A stretch of 64,000 nt of DNA from NCBI GenBank assembly GCA_036245805.1, contig BTRK01000004.1, positions 23,078,619-23,142,618 on the forward strand, written 5' to 3'. The stretch is from Pristionchus mayeri (lineage: Eukaryota > Nematoda > Chromadorea > Rhabditida > Neodiplogasteridae). The position numbers and the translations under genes were made by a program. This document shows, one piece after another, positions 58,201-61,877 of the stretch; the stretch's first letter is position 1, and each line of letters begins with the position of its first letter. Under the pieces are notes generated by a model. The model was given only the letters and a program-made list of their open reading frames with translations, ran no database searches and was not told the origin of the DNA.

Positions 58201-60603
58201 CGATTTTCAATTTTCTTGAAAAAATCGATAGCGGTTAACGTTCGATTTTTTGCACGATTCGCGATACAATTCGGACATATGATAATAACAGTGAACTATA
58301 CCTTTACATTATGCTACGGATCTGTACCGATATGATTTTAAAGGCGCTTTTTTATGTGAAACTGCCCTCCAACATTGGAAAAAACTTATGCAACAACTTA
58401 ATGTTTCAAATAGGGAGAGAATTCTCTTCGAGTTGTGTACTCTCTTGCTCGTTGCCTGACCTTCAGGGTCACTTGGCTCGCAGCCAACTAGTCGTAACTT
58501 GCTACAAATAAAAGATATGCAACTTCGGTTTTGGGAATTCGAGAGAGGTTTTGGTGACCCACAAAATTGTTGCCTGATTTTTAGAGTCAATTTTGCTGAA
58601 ACTCCTTCTTTAATATGATTGTGAATGCTCACGATGAGGTTGAGATTCCTCTTCTTCTCCAATCTCATGATTATAAGTCGTCCTTGTCTCTTCTTCCTTC
58701 TCCTCTTCCTTCTCCTCTTCCTTCTCTTCTTCCTTCTCCGCTCTTCTCTCCTCTCCTCCTCCCACTAGATCACTGCAATCACTAATCTCAAGAAGGGCAA
58801 TCAATAATGAATGCTAGGGAATGGCAAGTCCGTCCGTCGGCAATGGGAGACTGTCGTCCCTTCAGAAAGAAGCGATGATTAAGTTATGCGAGTGAAATGG
58901 AAACGAACCAAAAATCAAATTGATTCATTTAATTTTGAGTGTATGAAAACAGCTTAAAAGATATCTGTGTCACTTCATTCATCAATGCATTGCTCACTTC
59001 TAGAATATTTCTCGCAAAAAACCTCATGAAGATAATTTTCCGTGTCATCTCCTCCTTCTTTCAAAATATTTCACATGATTAATTTCTCTAATATGCGAAT
59101 ATCTATCACTTTTCTCGCTCTCTTTTCTGCAAGATTGATTTGATGATGAAACTGACGAGAAGTAAGAGAACCACGAGGCCATCACTTCTCTCCTCACTTC
59201 ACCATGGAGGGACGAATCTGCAATGGACGGATACTCTTTCCTTTCCCTTCCTTCTCCCCATCGGCAGATAAACGAGGAGACTGAGACCAAAGGAAATCAG
59301 ATTAGAAAATGCAGAAGGAATGGCAGAGAGACAGACATAACGGGTCACCAAAGGCCACTTTCACCTTCACAGCTAAGTATAATCAATTTTTTTTCTGTGG
59401 TGATTTTTCTTTTTTCTATACTGTTCTAACAGATTTAAACTCGACAACAAAAAGGAATGAAAATTAAACTTCTTTTGAAAAATGAAATATGTATTCGCGA
59501 TTGTATTCGAAACAAAAATGGAGTTACTGGTCAACTTGGTCTCATATTATAAATATCTACAATCAAATATCACGGGCTAAGGAAGAATCGAAAAAGGGAG
59601 AATGGGGATATTAAAAAGGAAGGAATATCATGAATCGAGAATGTGAACGAACGAGGAATGGAATTAGAAGAGAGAGAATGAATGAATATGAATGAAAGAA
59701 GTTATAACCGAAATGGGCTCAACCAGCGACTTCTGAATGGAGAAATGATGGGATGGCAAAAAAGGGAATAGATTTGGGAATGGGAACTGATGGTAGAATG
59801 GACAGAGAGATGCTTCATCTCTCTGTCTCTTTTCGTCTACTGCGCCTTTTCTCTCTTCATTTGATGGATTGCCTCCTTCGTCAGATTGAGTGACTCCTAT
59901 TCGGATGGACGTTCCCCCTCTCTCACTCATTCATTAGGTAGATTCATGACCATTCGAATCACTCTTCCGTTCTCTACATTTTCCCTCTATCTTCGATCTC
60001 ATTTCTTTTCCCCATTCTTTCTCCGTTCTCTCGTCGAAAAGAGCGCAATCGAGTGGATGAACATCGAATGTAGAGGAGGAAGAGGAGGAAGAGGAGGAAG
60101 AGGAGGAAGGGATCAATGATGGAGGAACAGCGGATGAAGAACTCGCTCTAACCTACTGAAAAAGAAGAAATGTGAGATTTGAATAACTGCCGAAAGCAGG
60201 AGAAGGAAGAGTAATGATGAAGGTACTACAACAAAGGAATGTATAACTCTATATTTATCAAAATGAAATATGAAAATGAAGTGATGCACAAATATTTTTA
60301 AAGGATTTTTTTCATGCGTGCGCTTGTAAAGAAATGGAAGAGAAGAGCGAGTGCATCCCAATCCATCGGGGGATCGAACACCAAAAGGAAGAGAGCTTGT
60401 GGTGGTTCGTAGCCATCTGAGGTCTCTATTCTCTGTCTCTCTACTCTCTCCTCCTTGCCTATCTTTCCATCTCTCTCCTCTCCAGTTCCTTTCCCGTCTT
60501 CCTTCAACGGAATCGATAGAGGGGTCCACTCTGAGTAGCGCTCTCTCGGGTCCGAAACCAAAAGCCTTTCTCCGTTATGTGAGTGCCTTCTCGTTCCCTC
60601 CAT
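1..60603 (-). CDS. cla-1: Giant clarinet-like active-zone scaffold gene (3' end beyond left edge)
   Basis: This is the gene-level entry for 51 exons chained by splice sites and reading phase, with the first ATG at 60603-60601. The product in the window is about 10,400 residues, acidic and low-complexity, with very few hydrophobic stretches. Seen directly: dozens of copies of a short helix motif, for example LTQEELDHIAYIQKMAEQ, LSEEERMKILSVMACAQ and YTHEQRSLIQD followed by VLRRASE. Known: RIM, Piccolo and rabphilin Rab-binding helices begin with a similar LTEEE..I..V..RA pattern, and the long isoform of nematode CLA-1 is about 9,000 residues with a huge repetitive disordered region before C-terminal PDZ and C2 domains. 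Inferred: this is its orthologue and would act in presynaptic vesicle clustering. The PDZ/C2 region is not in the window, so another nematode-specific giant protein is possible. The existence of one long gene is much surer (about 0.9) than its name. Confidence 0.6.
84..2086 (-). CDS. Scaffold gene exons 43-51 (left end of window)
   Basis: Exons are 1946-2086, 1257-1532, 1084-1215, 854-955, 633-749, 476-586, 319-407, 195-268 and 84-118. The first six are symmetric phase-0 exons; the last three run 0-2, 2-1, 1-0. Products include MWTTVFESDESESVSVERDD, the longer NYENESSIGTTMHNLLEVYD, ETPESDEEESGGEHTSDDED, LLRERMGVMEWMLKALGDEA and ELNTDYSQAAAYYAGMG. Sequence becomes less repetitive here and there is no stop, so the gene continues leftward. 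No PDZ or C2 core is visible yet. The intron between exons 43 and 44 contains a 252-bp TTAA MITE. Confidence 0.75.
1645..1896. mobile_element. 252-bp TTAA-flanked MITE, family 1
   Basis: Starts TTAAAGGAGGAGTAAAGGCAA and ends with the inverted form TTTGCTCCTCCTTTAA. TTAA at both ends fits a piggyBac-type target duplication. The interior contains GCGCGCCCGGTTGAAATAT and a GAGTGCTCTCTCGCTCGTTG block. A near-identical copy in the opposite orientation lies at 40901-41152. No coding capacity, so non-autonomous. Confidence 0.8.
2195..2967. mobile_element. hAT-like non-autonomous element with 8-bp target duplication
   Basis: The 13-bp terminal inverted repeat TAGGGACCACAAG / CTTGTGGTCCCTA is bounded on both sides by the direct repeat CGCATAAG (2187-2194 and 2968-2975). 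An 8-bp duplication and a TAGGG-type end are typical of the hAT superfamily. No transposase frame is visible. The interior is GC-rich with GAGCGCGCGCTC palindromes. A truncated relative in reverse lies at about 42,890-43,448, and related fragments occur at about 51,110-51,420. Confidence 0.75.
3002..3298. mobile_element. 297-bp TTAA MITE, family 2
   Basis: TTAAAGGAGTGCTCCGGGGAA at the left and CCCCGGAGCGCCCCTTTAA at the right. The interior has a CCCACCACGAAAATTCTGCG block shared with 44445-44740. Located in the intron between exons 42 and 43, immediately next to the hAT-like element at 2195-2967. Confidence 0.8.
3444..4211 (-). CDS. Scaffold gene exons 40-42, with a coiled-coil exon
   Basis: Exon 40 is 4008-4211 (Ser-rich, SLTRESGYGTTSTSIEK; donor GTAGGG in phase 1). 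Exon 41 is 3733-3957, nearly all Glu/Arg/Lys (ERREEREKEEEEENEMRRRE), a clear charged helix or coiled coil. Exon 42 is 3444-3589 (acceptor TTCCTCAG after a long CT tract), starting EDLLVDSSEVRDGAE and ending GVEDWQQE. Choosing 4008 rather than the nearby AAG/GTCAGA site is what makes the phases fit. Below exon 42 is a 1.4-kb intron with two transposons. Confidence 0.7.
4453..5173 (-). CDS. Scaffold gene exons 36-39, RIM-like helix motifs
   Basis: Exon 36 (4984-5173) encodes LSEEERMKILSVMACAQLDA followed by a Pro-rich tail. Exon 37 (4834-4926) ends DLSGLSPAER. Exon 38 (4544-4726) begins AQILGVMDMAERGGD, so 37 and 38 rebuild another motif across a phase-2 intron. Exon 39 (4453-4496) encodes HDQDESQTIYQPEY. 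Phases run 1-2, 2-2, 2-2, 2-1 and fit both neighbours. The intron between exons 39 and 40 carries two tandem copies of a 24-bp repeat near 4,357-4,405. Confidence 0.78.
5242..6647. mobile_element. Mariner-like element, 1.4 kb, no intact transposase
   Basis: Perfect terminal inverted repeats TTGGGGTGTCCCAAAAGTTC at 5242 and its complement ending at 6647, flanked by TA on both sides (5240-5241, 6648-6649). The CCCAAAAGT core and TA target are typical of Tc1/mariner elements, and the length is close to a full mariner. I found no transposase motif in any frame. It carries a second internal inverted pair (TCACGCC..AGAATCGAGCT at about 5,777 and about 6,333). It lies in the intron between exons 35 and 36. 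Confidence 0.75.
6666..7332 (-). CDS. Scaffold gene exons 32-35, RIM-like helix motifs
   Basis: Exon 32 is 7275-7332 (Pro-rich). Exon 33 is 7059-7157, encoding LSEEERMKIMAVISCAELDS. Exon 34 is 6901-7010, with three tandem 21-bp copies encoding SPLPPSS and ending GLEDLSEE. Exon 35 is 6666-6858, beginning ERQKILSVIASAEMDD. Exons 34 and 35 together rebuild the motif, cut by a phase-0 intron inside LSEE/ERQK. These copies are the closest in the gene to the LTEEE..I..VM pattern of RIM. Phases run 0-1, 1-1, 1-0, 0-1. The next intron downstream contains a mariner-like element. Confidence 0.78.
7812..8184. mobile_element. 373-bp TTAA MITE carrying a tRNA-like core
   Basis: Ends are TTAAAGAAGGAGTGTCAGC and GCTGACAGTCCTTCTTTAA, an inverted pair with TTAA at each side; the inner inverted part continues AAAGTT. 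It lies in the intron between exons 31 and 32 of the scaffold gene. The tRNA-like block at 7917-7985 sits off-centre in it. Its ends resemble the 51756-52009 element. Confidence 0.7.
7917..7985 (+). other. tRNA-derived sequence with intact A and B boxes
   Basis: TAGCTCAGTGG (7924-7934) and GGTTCGAATCC (7968-7978) match the internal RNA polymerase III promoter boxes at normal spacing. D and T arms are recognisable. The acceptor ends do not pair, the anticodon stem pairs only in its middle, and position 33 is not a clean U in the best fold. So this is probably a tRNA pseudogene or the head of a SINE-like unit, not a working tRNA. Confidence 0.6.
8616..8887 (-). CDS. Scaffold gene exons 30-31
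   Basis: Exon 30 (8769-8887) encodes GMFGGKKSGGFGFGGLGKIA, then GDAIGKVSNFTDDGTLSPSF, a Gly-rich amphipathic segment. Exon 31 (8616-8714) encodes AKAASGQLQQTALAAAAEMT and KTTSSMSIPSAAK. The 54 bases between them keep the frame open but look like an intron (GTGTGC to TTGAAG, CT-rich), so I treat them as spliced out. Retention would add 18 hydrophobic residues. Phases are 1-0 and 0-0. Confidence 0.68.
8983..9703 (-). CDS. Scaffold gene exons 26-29
   Basis: Exons are 9610-9703 (MDDEPSVNEWYEEQMAYM onward), 9447-9517 (EMHSEMEREESLLLGGD onward), 9205-9397 (Ser-rich, then KGTRKRPKGKTFMCPHVTS) and 8983-9117 (VGRESISSSSSVWREEGR onward). Phases run 0-1, 1-0, 0-1, 1-1. Donors are GTGAGA, GTAACC, GTGAGG and GTCAGT. 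The content is disordered and charged, with a basic KRPKGK patch. No known domain is recognised. Confidence 0.72.
9743..10601 (-). CDS. Scaffold gene exons 23-25
   Basis: Exon 23 is 10530-10601 (SSDESGETESEDEERSNESD, strongly acidic with possible CK2-type sites). Exon 24 is 9897-10088 (a Lys/Glu/Arg-rich charged helix, ending EEIAPSR). Exon 25 is 9743-9821 (RVSLESRRERKSLGGFSARS onward). All three enter in phase 2 and exons 23 and 24 leave in phase 2, so the chain is unambiguous. Donors are GTGAGT, GTGAGT and GTGGAT. The intron below exon 24 holds a tandem CCTCTTCTCT repeat. Confidence 0.75.
9840..9892. repeat. Short tandem repeat of CCTCTTCTCT in an intron
   Basis: Four to five direct copies of a 10-bp CT-rich unit between scaffold exons 24 and 25. 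It would be a purine-rich tract on the coding strand. No function is apparent. Confidence 0.7.
11025..11695 (-). CDS. Scaffold gene exon 22, four helix motifs
   Basis: A 671-nt exon (acceptor GAATGAATAG, donor GTCACA; phase 0 in, 2 out). It contains four non-identical copies of the helix motif at irregular spacing: VSEEEMEHMRRVTERAE, VSDAEMDQIRRINEMAG, LTEEEMEHLRKMEEMARR and FTQEELDHIRRVKEAAEM. Between the third and fourth lies a charged EEMRKIEEMVERDEMMRV coiled-coil-like stretch. This exon looks like an unexpanded relative of the giant array. The GTCACA donor is unusual, but the phase into exon 23 fits. Confidence 0.75.
11836..12983 (-). CDS. Scaffold gene exons 18-21
   Basis: Exons are 12824-12983, 12464-12775, 12121-12384 and 11836-12075, with introns of 45 to 79 nt and all phases consistent (2-0, then 0-0). 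They encode Ser/Pro-rich disordered sequence with helix motifs LNEAEREHVKRVIESARKSS and, split across a phase-0 intron, FSDTERAHIQQ plus VLEKAESRG. A third, weaker split motif is EEEEKDK plus VISASEKMS. Exon 21 ends with FKSFFGKTTSNVMNLTKK, a basic amphipathic stretch. Exon 18 carries LNFFSPSPSPTSLKR. Confidence 0.8.
13105..16653 (-). CDS. Scaffold gene exons 14-17, helical module copy 2
   Basis: Exon 14 is 16566-16653 (acceptor TTTTTGAG; RSDRSSDSLRASRAF onward, ending MDKELAE). Exon 15 is 13495-13558 (MPLHTSHSVSCVDECGKRH). Exon 16 is 13321-13439 (NIFELCEQHSYTDHLLTNVD, then CRLNFFANRLTEQIAE). Exon 17 is 13105-13253 (IEMVIEVAVRDIRSFYRQ, then a Glu run). Phases run 2-0-1-0-2 and fit both neighbours. 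Cysteines in exons 15-16 (C-x3-C, later C-x2-H) hint at a metal site but match no zinc finger I know. FFANRLTEQI resembles KFADELTQNI in exon 10. A 3-kb intron with two foldback elements separates exons 14 and 15. The exon 17 acceptor AG comes from a (GA)n tract. Confidence 0.75.
13254..13300. repeat. (TC)n microsatellite at an intron end
   Basis: About 22 TC units on the plus strand. On the coding strand this is (GA)n directly abutting exon 17, so the splice acceptor AG is part of the repeat and no CT tract precedes it. A shorter version occurs at 49,494-49,514 beside exon 9. Confidence 0.85.
13675..14893. mobile_element. Foldback element with TCACGAG ends, 1.2 kb
   Basis: Long inverted arms: the first roughly 350 bases (TCACGAGCCAG onward, including AGCTCCCAGATGAGCTAG) reappear reversed at the right end (CTAGCTCATCTGGGAG to CTGACTCGTGA). 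TA flanks both ends. Same terminal family as 46071-48401. Located in the intron between exons 14 and 15. Confidence 0.75.
15590..16290. mobile_element. Inverted-repeat element, about 0.7 kb
   Basis: Arms share ATTTGCC..TCGAAATATCTCA and GTGATGATACAAGTTG on the left with the complements on the right (AGTTGTATCATCACCC, TTGAGATATTTCGATTTGCC). GCCCTGATGGCTTAACA is matched by TGTTAAGCCATCAGGGC. A small hairpin on GTATAGGGGATCATG lies near 15,745-15,785. Outer ends were not resolved. The rest of 14,894-16,565 is AT-rich intron. Confidence 0.55.
16697..40664 (-). CDS. Giant repeat exon 13 of the scaffold gene (about 7,990 codons)
   Basis: One continuous reading frame. The acceptor is one of three nearby options (AATCAG giving 40664, CAGAG giving 40662, or TTGCAG giving 40622); an ATG at 40638 could also start a shorter isoform. 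The donor GCAAG/GTACGA ends it at 16697 in phase 2. Order: an N-terminal acidic leader (EEEEDEEEEEEEE) with two divergent helix motifs (LSHSQLQWLHIFAQ and TRAELEHIEWMKSLMEM), then 27 units of 136 residues, then 34 units of 120 residues, then a short unique tail with ELEDSEELAALHKEISHF. No frameshift or stop occurs across 24 kb, although the repeats are more than 95% alike, which argues for purifying selection on the frame. Both unit lengths are multiples of three, so copy-number change keeps the frame. A coding exon this long is exceptional. Confidence 0.93.
17070..29219 (-). repeat. 34-copy tandem array of 360-bp coding units
   Basis: Each unit encodes 120 residues: SSATSGADAERSSFEQESFD, KGYQYGYERSSPLLEPTV, MVMMPAAQEIEEPVQ, LTQEELDHIAYIQKMAEQ (helix motif), SSFDTFAAAPARPAPPPV, then EDVIAARERFGSVQKDSVEK and a FDFEEEH tail. 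Motif copies recur every 360 bp from about 17,170 to about 29,050. Variant classes (VPPPVKELIAARERFCRVQK versus APPPVEDVIAARERFGSVQK, FEQ versus FAQ, EMVMM versus EMLMM) recur in a fixed order about every 1,440 bp. The unit aligns with the 408-bp unit over SxATSGAD..SFE.ESF and LTQ.ELDHIA.IQK.AE, so the two arrays share an ancestor. The switch between them happens at one shared ATSGAD block near 29,220. Confidence 0.95.
29220..40120 (-). repeat. 27-copy tandem array of 408-bp coding units
   Basis: Each unit encodes 136 residues. In order: TEEPTLTQAELDHIAWIQKL (helix motif), AEETAMQQVVQPPRPPPPQR (polyproline), TDSLQVAQPSIEIHEVEDRP, SSSTSGADVMQSFDHE, a DDEREEKSDDDR acidic stretch, SEATSGADLVRSFEHESF, then ERGLSYETQPESLHRQEAV. 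Helix motifs recur every 408 bp from about 40,100 down to about 29,490. Copies differ by a handful of substitutions, such as HSS/QSS/KSS, TQAELDHIA/TQSELDHIV and VAQ/VTQ. Two half-units inside each copy (STSGAD..SFDHE and ATSGAD..SFEHE) are related, so the 408-bp unit itself contains an old internal duplication. Confidence 0.95.
40901..41152. mobile_element. 252-bp TTAA-flanked MITE, family 1, inverted copy
   Basis: Same length and near-identical sequence to the element at 1645-1896, in reverse orientation, inside the short intron just upstream of the giant exon. Terminal sequences are TTAAAGGAGGAGCAAAGGCA and TGCCTTTACTCCTCCTTTAA. High identity between the two copies suggests recent activity. 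Confidence 0.8.
41329..41797 (-). CDS. Scaffold gene exons 10-12, helical module copy 1
   Basis: Exon 10 is 41634-41797 (acceptor TTGTTACAG, donor GTCAGT), exon 11 is 41510-41581 (CTACAG to GTACTC) and exon 12 is 41329 or 41333 to 41416 (TGGCAG to GTCATT or GTCAGT). Unlike the rest of the protein this stretch is not low-complexity. It reads FIDDFSHVIVTAAMHDFF, then NKFADELTQNIFNLAFSQ, then VNLLILSDEECNRLNNMCG. It looks like a folded helical domain and is weakly similar to the module in exons 15-17. Phase 1 enters from exon 9. The exit into the giant exon is possible in phase 1 or 0, depending on which adjacent sites are used. Confidence 0.7.
41900..42889. other. AT-rich intronic stretch, nothing recognised
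   Basis: Lies between scaffold exon 10 and the truncated hAT-related fragment that starts near 42,890. No convincing ORF, RNA or repeat structure was seen. Confidence 0.4.
43449..45554. mobile_element. Foldback element with about 0.9-kb arms
   Basis: The left arm starts near ATGAGTGACTATCTGAGAGA and the right arm ends near TCTCAGATAGTCTCTCAT. Shared inner blocks include TTTTCACGTAGAGTTCGAAA and GTTGAAATCGCAATGGTAAG with their complements. The centre is occupied by the 44445-44740 MITE. A third, partial copy of the arm lies at 45,840-46,060. Confidence 0.7.
44445..44740. mobile_element. 296-bp TTAA MITE, family 2, inside a foldback loop
   Basis: Copy of the 3002-3298 element (TTAAAGGAGTGCTCCTGGG at the left, CCGGAGCACCCCTTTAA at the right). 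It sits at the centre of the inverted repeat 43449-45554, so it inserted into the loop of that older element. Confidence 0.8.
46071..48401. mobile_element. Foldback element with TCACGAG ends, 2.3 kb
   Basis: Begins TCACGAGTCAGTGG and ends CACTGACTCGTGA between TA dinucleotides. Arms of about 1 kb are nearly complementary. Two 77-residue ORFs at 47075-47308 (plus) and 47614-47847 (minus) are the same sequence read from the two arms, so they are not independent genes. A nested palindrome lies at about 46,440-46,515. Confidence 0.75.
48412..48693. mobile_element. Palindromic 282-bp MITE next to the foldback
   Basis: Starts TAGATTTCCAAGAGCTGTCG and ends with its complement CGATAGCTCTTGGAAATCTA, flanked by TA. 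The two halves (for example GTCTGCACCGAAAATACCAC and GTGGTATTTTCGGTGCAGAC) are almost fully complementary around a loop near 48,540. Confidence 0.7.
48790..49035. repeat. Fragment related to the interior of the mariner-like element
   Basis: Inverted similarity to about 5,770-6,030: GAGTGACCCC..GAGCTCTATCGATCTAT and AATCGAGCT..CTCTCGTGAGAGGCGTGATAT each have a counterpart here. Ends are not preserved, so it is a truncated dispersed copy. The rest of 48,694-49,367 is AT-rich intron with nothing else recognised. Confidence 0.55.
49368..50046 (-). CDS. Scaffold gene exons 6-9, with a split Rab-binding-like helix
   Basis: Exon 6 is 49955-50046 and ends in FDEYTHEQRSLIQD. Exon 7 is 49704-49826 and begins VLRRASESRREVKVV. 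Joined, they form the same helix motif seen throughout the gene, cut by a phase-0 intron just before the V. Exon 8 is 49525-49615 (MNPMDYEGKAGPNYNDDDY onward). Exon 9 is 49368-49493 (PSSSSTMNRLTDVESTCSD onward, then an acidic tail). All phases agree (1-0, 0-0, 0-1, 1-1). The intron between exons 8 and 9 would be only 31 nt, with the acceptor AG supplied by a GA microsatellite, so that junction is the least certain. Confidence 0.75.
51472..51738. mobile_element. 267-bp TA-flanked MITE with GC-rich ends
   Basis: TACAGAGCCGCACGGTCTCC at the left pairs with GGAGACCGTGCGGTACTGTA at the right, with TA outside both. The inverted match continues through AGACGAGCGCGGCGC. Lies just left of the 51756-52009 MITE. 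Sequence 50,047-51,471 is intron with scattered GC-rich repeat fragments (GGGCGGAGC boxes) and no gene I can support. Confidence 0.6.
51756..52009. mobile_element. 254-bp TTAA MITE, family 1 relative
   Basis: TTAAAGCAGGATTGACAGCAA at the left and GCTGTTAGTCATCCTTTAA at the right. The interior keeps the CACTCTCTCACTTCATTG / CTCACTCGTTGCCTG block of family 1. It abuts another family-1-like fragment (AGAAGGACTCTCAGCAACCG) on the right. A more decayed relative is visible at about 58,400-58,614. Confidence 0.65.
52070..52646. mobile_element. Foldback element, about 0.58 kb
   Basis: GCAATGGTGAGATG..ACCATTTTTCTGAAACCATC at the left is complementary to GATGGTTTCGGAAAAATAGT..CATCTCACCATTGC at the right. 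Inner pairs around TCGGATTTACATTCTGG/GAATGTAAATCCGATTC continue to the loop near 52,360. Exact ends and target duplication were not resolved. Confidence 0.6.
52647..54371. other. Intronic AT-rich stretch with a weak inverted pair
   Basis: No gene is supported. GGTTGTAACATAAGTTTTGT near 52,903 is matched by its complement ACAAAACTTATGTTACAACC near 54,132, suggesting another decayed foldback about 1.25 kb long. Short ORFs here (about 53,090-53,340 minus, 53,684-53,896 plus, 54,087-54,323 plus) match no family I recognise. Confidence 0.35.
54772..54835 (+). other. tRNA-like block in the left arm of the foldback
   Basis: TGGCCGAGTGG (54774-54784) matches an A box of the Ser/Leu tRNA type and AGTTCGAGTC (54818-54827) a B box. 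The variable arm expected for Ser/Leu is missing and the acceptor ends do not pair, so it is a degenerate tRNA-derived segment. It points toward the element's centre. Confidence 0.5.
55862..55924 (-). other. tRNA-like block in the right arm of the foldback
   Basis: Inverted counterpart of the block at 54772-54835: GGACTCGAACTCC (55868-55880) and CCACTCGGCCA (55912-55922) are the B and A boxes read on the minus strand. It also points to the centre, so the two promoters, if active, are convergent. Confidence 0.5.
56561..56597. repeat. (GTCC)n microsatellite
   Basis: About nine tandem GTCC/CGTC units immediately left of the 68-bp minisatellite. Intronic to the scaffold gene. Confidence 0.85.
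56690..57510. repeat. 68-bp minisatellite, about 11-12 copies
   Basis: The block TGATTTACTAA recurs at exactly 68-bp steps (56890, 56958, 57026, 57094, 57162, 57230, 57298). Each unit holds a CACCATGGTG-type palindrome, CGCAGAAACCTTCACTGCAC and a CACCAC-rich stretch. Outer units on both sides carry a variant middle (AAAAGTTAAATGCACGCTAC). Intronic. Confidence 0.88.
57591..57698. other. Near-perfect 53-bp-stem hairpin
   Basis: CGTTGTGAAAGGCTCGTGAG through AAAGTTGGGATGGGGC is followed by a GAA loop and then the complement GCCCCATCCCAACTTT through CTCACGAGCC and TTACAACG. Only a few mismatches occur in about 53 pairs. It lies right of the minisatellite in the same intron. No gene is supported in 57,700-58,632 except a decayed TTAA MITE at about 58,400-58,614. 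Confidence 0.85.
58633..59280 (-). CDS. Scaffold gene exons 4-5
   Basis: Exon 4 is 59198-59280 (acceptor GGTCTCAG, donor GTGAGG, phase 0 in and 2 out) and encodes a basic segment starting SPRLSADGEKEGKGK. Exon 5 is 58633-58772 (acceptor GATTGCAG, donor GTGAGC, phase 2 in and 1 out) and encodes NDLVGGGEERR, then a highly charged EEEK repeat, then TRTTYNHEIGEEEE. The charged repeat suggests a single alpha helix or coiled coil. The outgoing phase fits exon 6 at 50046, across an 8.6-kb intron full of transposons. Confidence 0.55.
59841..60603 (-). CDS. Scaffold gene exons 1-3 (candidate N-terminus)
   Basis: Exon 1 is 60382-60603 and starts with MEGTRRHSHNGERLL; an in-frame stop lies just upstream of this ATG. 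It ends in phase 0 at GTGTTC. Exon 2 is 59951-60152: acceptor TTTCAGTAG, a poly-Ser run, then TFDVHPLDCALFDERTE, ending in phase 1 at GTCATG. Exon 3 is 59841-59917, reached only through a 33-nt intron that ends in a GA run, and it ends in phase 0 at GTAGAC. Phases are compatible with exon 4. Exon 1 looks real; the exon 2/3 junction and the exon 3 donor are weak and could be drawn differently. No signal peptide or membrane segment is visible. Confidence 0.4.
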
Positions 60604-61155
60604 TAAAGGAGTGCTCTCTCTTCCTCTCCTCTCTTCATTCTCTCATCATTAGCAATCACTGAATCCTTCAATCCCTTCATCTTCATCTCTTTTCTCATCT
60701 TCTCTTCACACAGGGATCCGGACATCAAAAATCAAGTGTGCCTTAAATTGCGTCCCATAGACCCCTTAGTTGAATGCAATAAACCAAAAAAATTAAAAAA
60801 AATTATTTAAGCAATAAAATAAATAATTAAATATATAGTGTATTACTGTGGTAGCGTGTAAATTCGACGTTTCAAAAAATTCAAAAAATATATATTAAAA
60901 TTACTGTATTGGAAGCATCTTGATTATCGGTTTTCAGACCGGCTGGCCGGCCGTCTTCTTCTGCAGTTTCTTTGCTTTCTTTTACTTTTTTCAGTTATTT
61001 ATGTTGTATTTCACTGTTTTGTGGCCTGAATTGTATTAGAAAAGAGCTCGGTCATGTATAATGCTGTTAGTGAAGTAATCTGACCCCATTGAATTGCGAA
61101 CGAACGTTTTCTGATTGCTTCATATTCCTTCTAGTCGCACTTTTACTGCTTACAT
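60604..61155. other. Upstream region of the scaffold gene, no gene seen
   Basis: AT-rich sequence between the candidate first ATG of the scaffold gene and the plus-strand ORF. TTAAAGGAGTGCTC at 60604 resembles the end of the 297-bp MITE family and may be a remnant. No core promoter element, SL acceptor or RNA gene could be singled out. Confidence 0.3.
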
Positions 61156-61452
61156 TTGTTATCAGTACATGGCTATGGTTGCTCCGCTTGCCCGCTACGA
61201 TCGCACGTATACCGGACAATTCCCGACGTTGCCGCGATGGGAAGGGAATGGTTAGTGCGCCTGAATATTCGCGAGGATGAGGTCAAGTTACTCGAAAAGT
61301 ATGCTAACGACGAGTCAACCAACATGGCTCGCCACCCCGACTTCGTAGGAAGAAACTACATGGACCCCGAAGACGTGATTCATATTGTATTTCGCTTATT
61401 GGACTTACTTTCATCGTTAGAAGGACCTTTAGGTTGTATAATCCAATGCTGA
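61156..61452 (+). CDS. Plus-strand ORF of unknown function, possible exon
   Basis: A 98-residue frame with coding-like content from about 61190: DVAAMGREWLVRLNIREDEV, KLLEKYANDESTNMARHPDF, VGRNYMDPEDVIHIVF. It is charged and balanced, unlike surrounding shadow ORFs. An internal ATG lies at MGREW, and a GTATTT donor-like site follows HI. A TTATCAG acceptor-like site precedes it at about 61165. I do not recognise the family. It sits between the scaffold gene start and the downstream end of the PITP locus, on the opposite strand to both. Confidence 0.3.
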   Translation: MLSVHGYGCSACPLRSHVYRTIPDVAAMGREWLVRLNIREDEVKLLEKYANDESTNMARHPDFVGRNYMDPEDVIHIVFRLLDLLSSLEGPLGCIIQC

Positions 61453-61828
61453 ATCGATATAAAGCCCTTTCTTGTTTTGGTATTGGTAATCGAATTTTCC
61501 GTTTGCTCCAGTAAGCATTTTTAGCATTGTAAGAATAGGGAAGGGGAGACTCTAGAAGGAGGGCGGTGTACATGTACTGGACGACACTAATTACTTCCAA
61601 AATACATTACAATCGTATGCATATGCCCTGAGGAGGAACTCTGAGTAATATACAAGCCCTGAGGAGGCAATAATACACGCATAAACACAGAAGACTGTAA
61701 CATTCCAGCCCGAGCCAGCTCCTACGGTAGAAACGATGGCTGATGAAATATCTGATCTACTTTTCTCATCACCTGGTCGGACCCAGTCGGGAATATCTGG
61801 AGTACGTACAACAATATCATTCGAAACA

Positions 61829-61834
61829 TTTATT
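61829..61834 (-). promoter_or_regulatory. Candidate polyadenylation signal AATAAA
   Basis: AATAAA on the minus strand lies about 45 nt downstream of the TAG at 61878-61880, in AT-rich sequence. The position fits the 3' end of the locus to its right. It supports, but does not prove, that the terminal exon at 61878-62003 is expressed. Confidence 0.4.
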
Positions 61835-61877
61835 CAATTATGAAAACAAGAAACTTGAACTATGGAGAAAAATCAAA

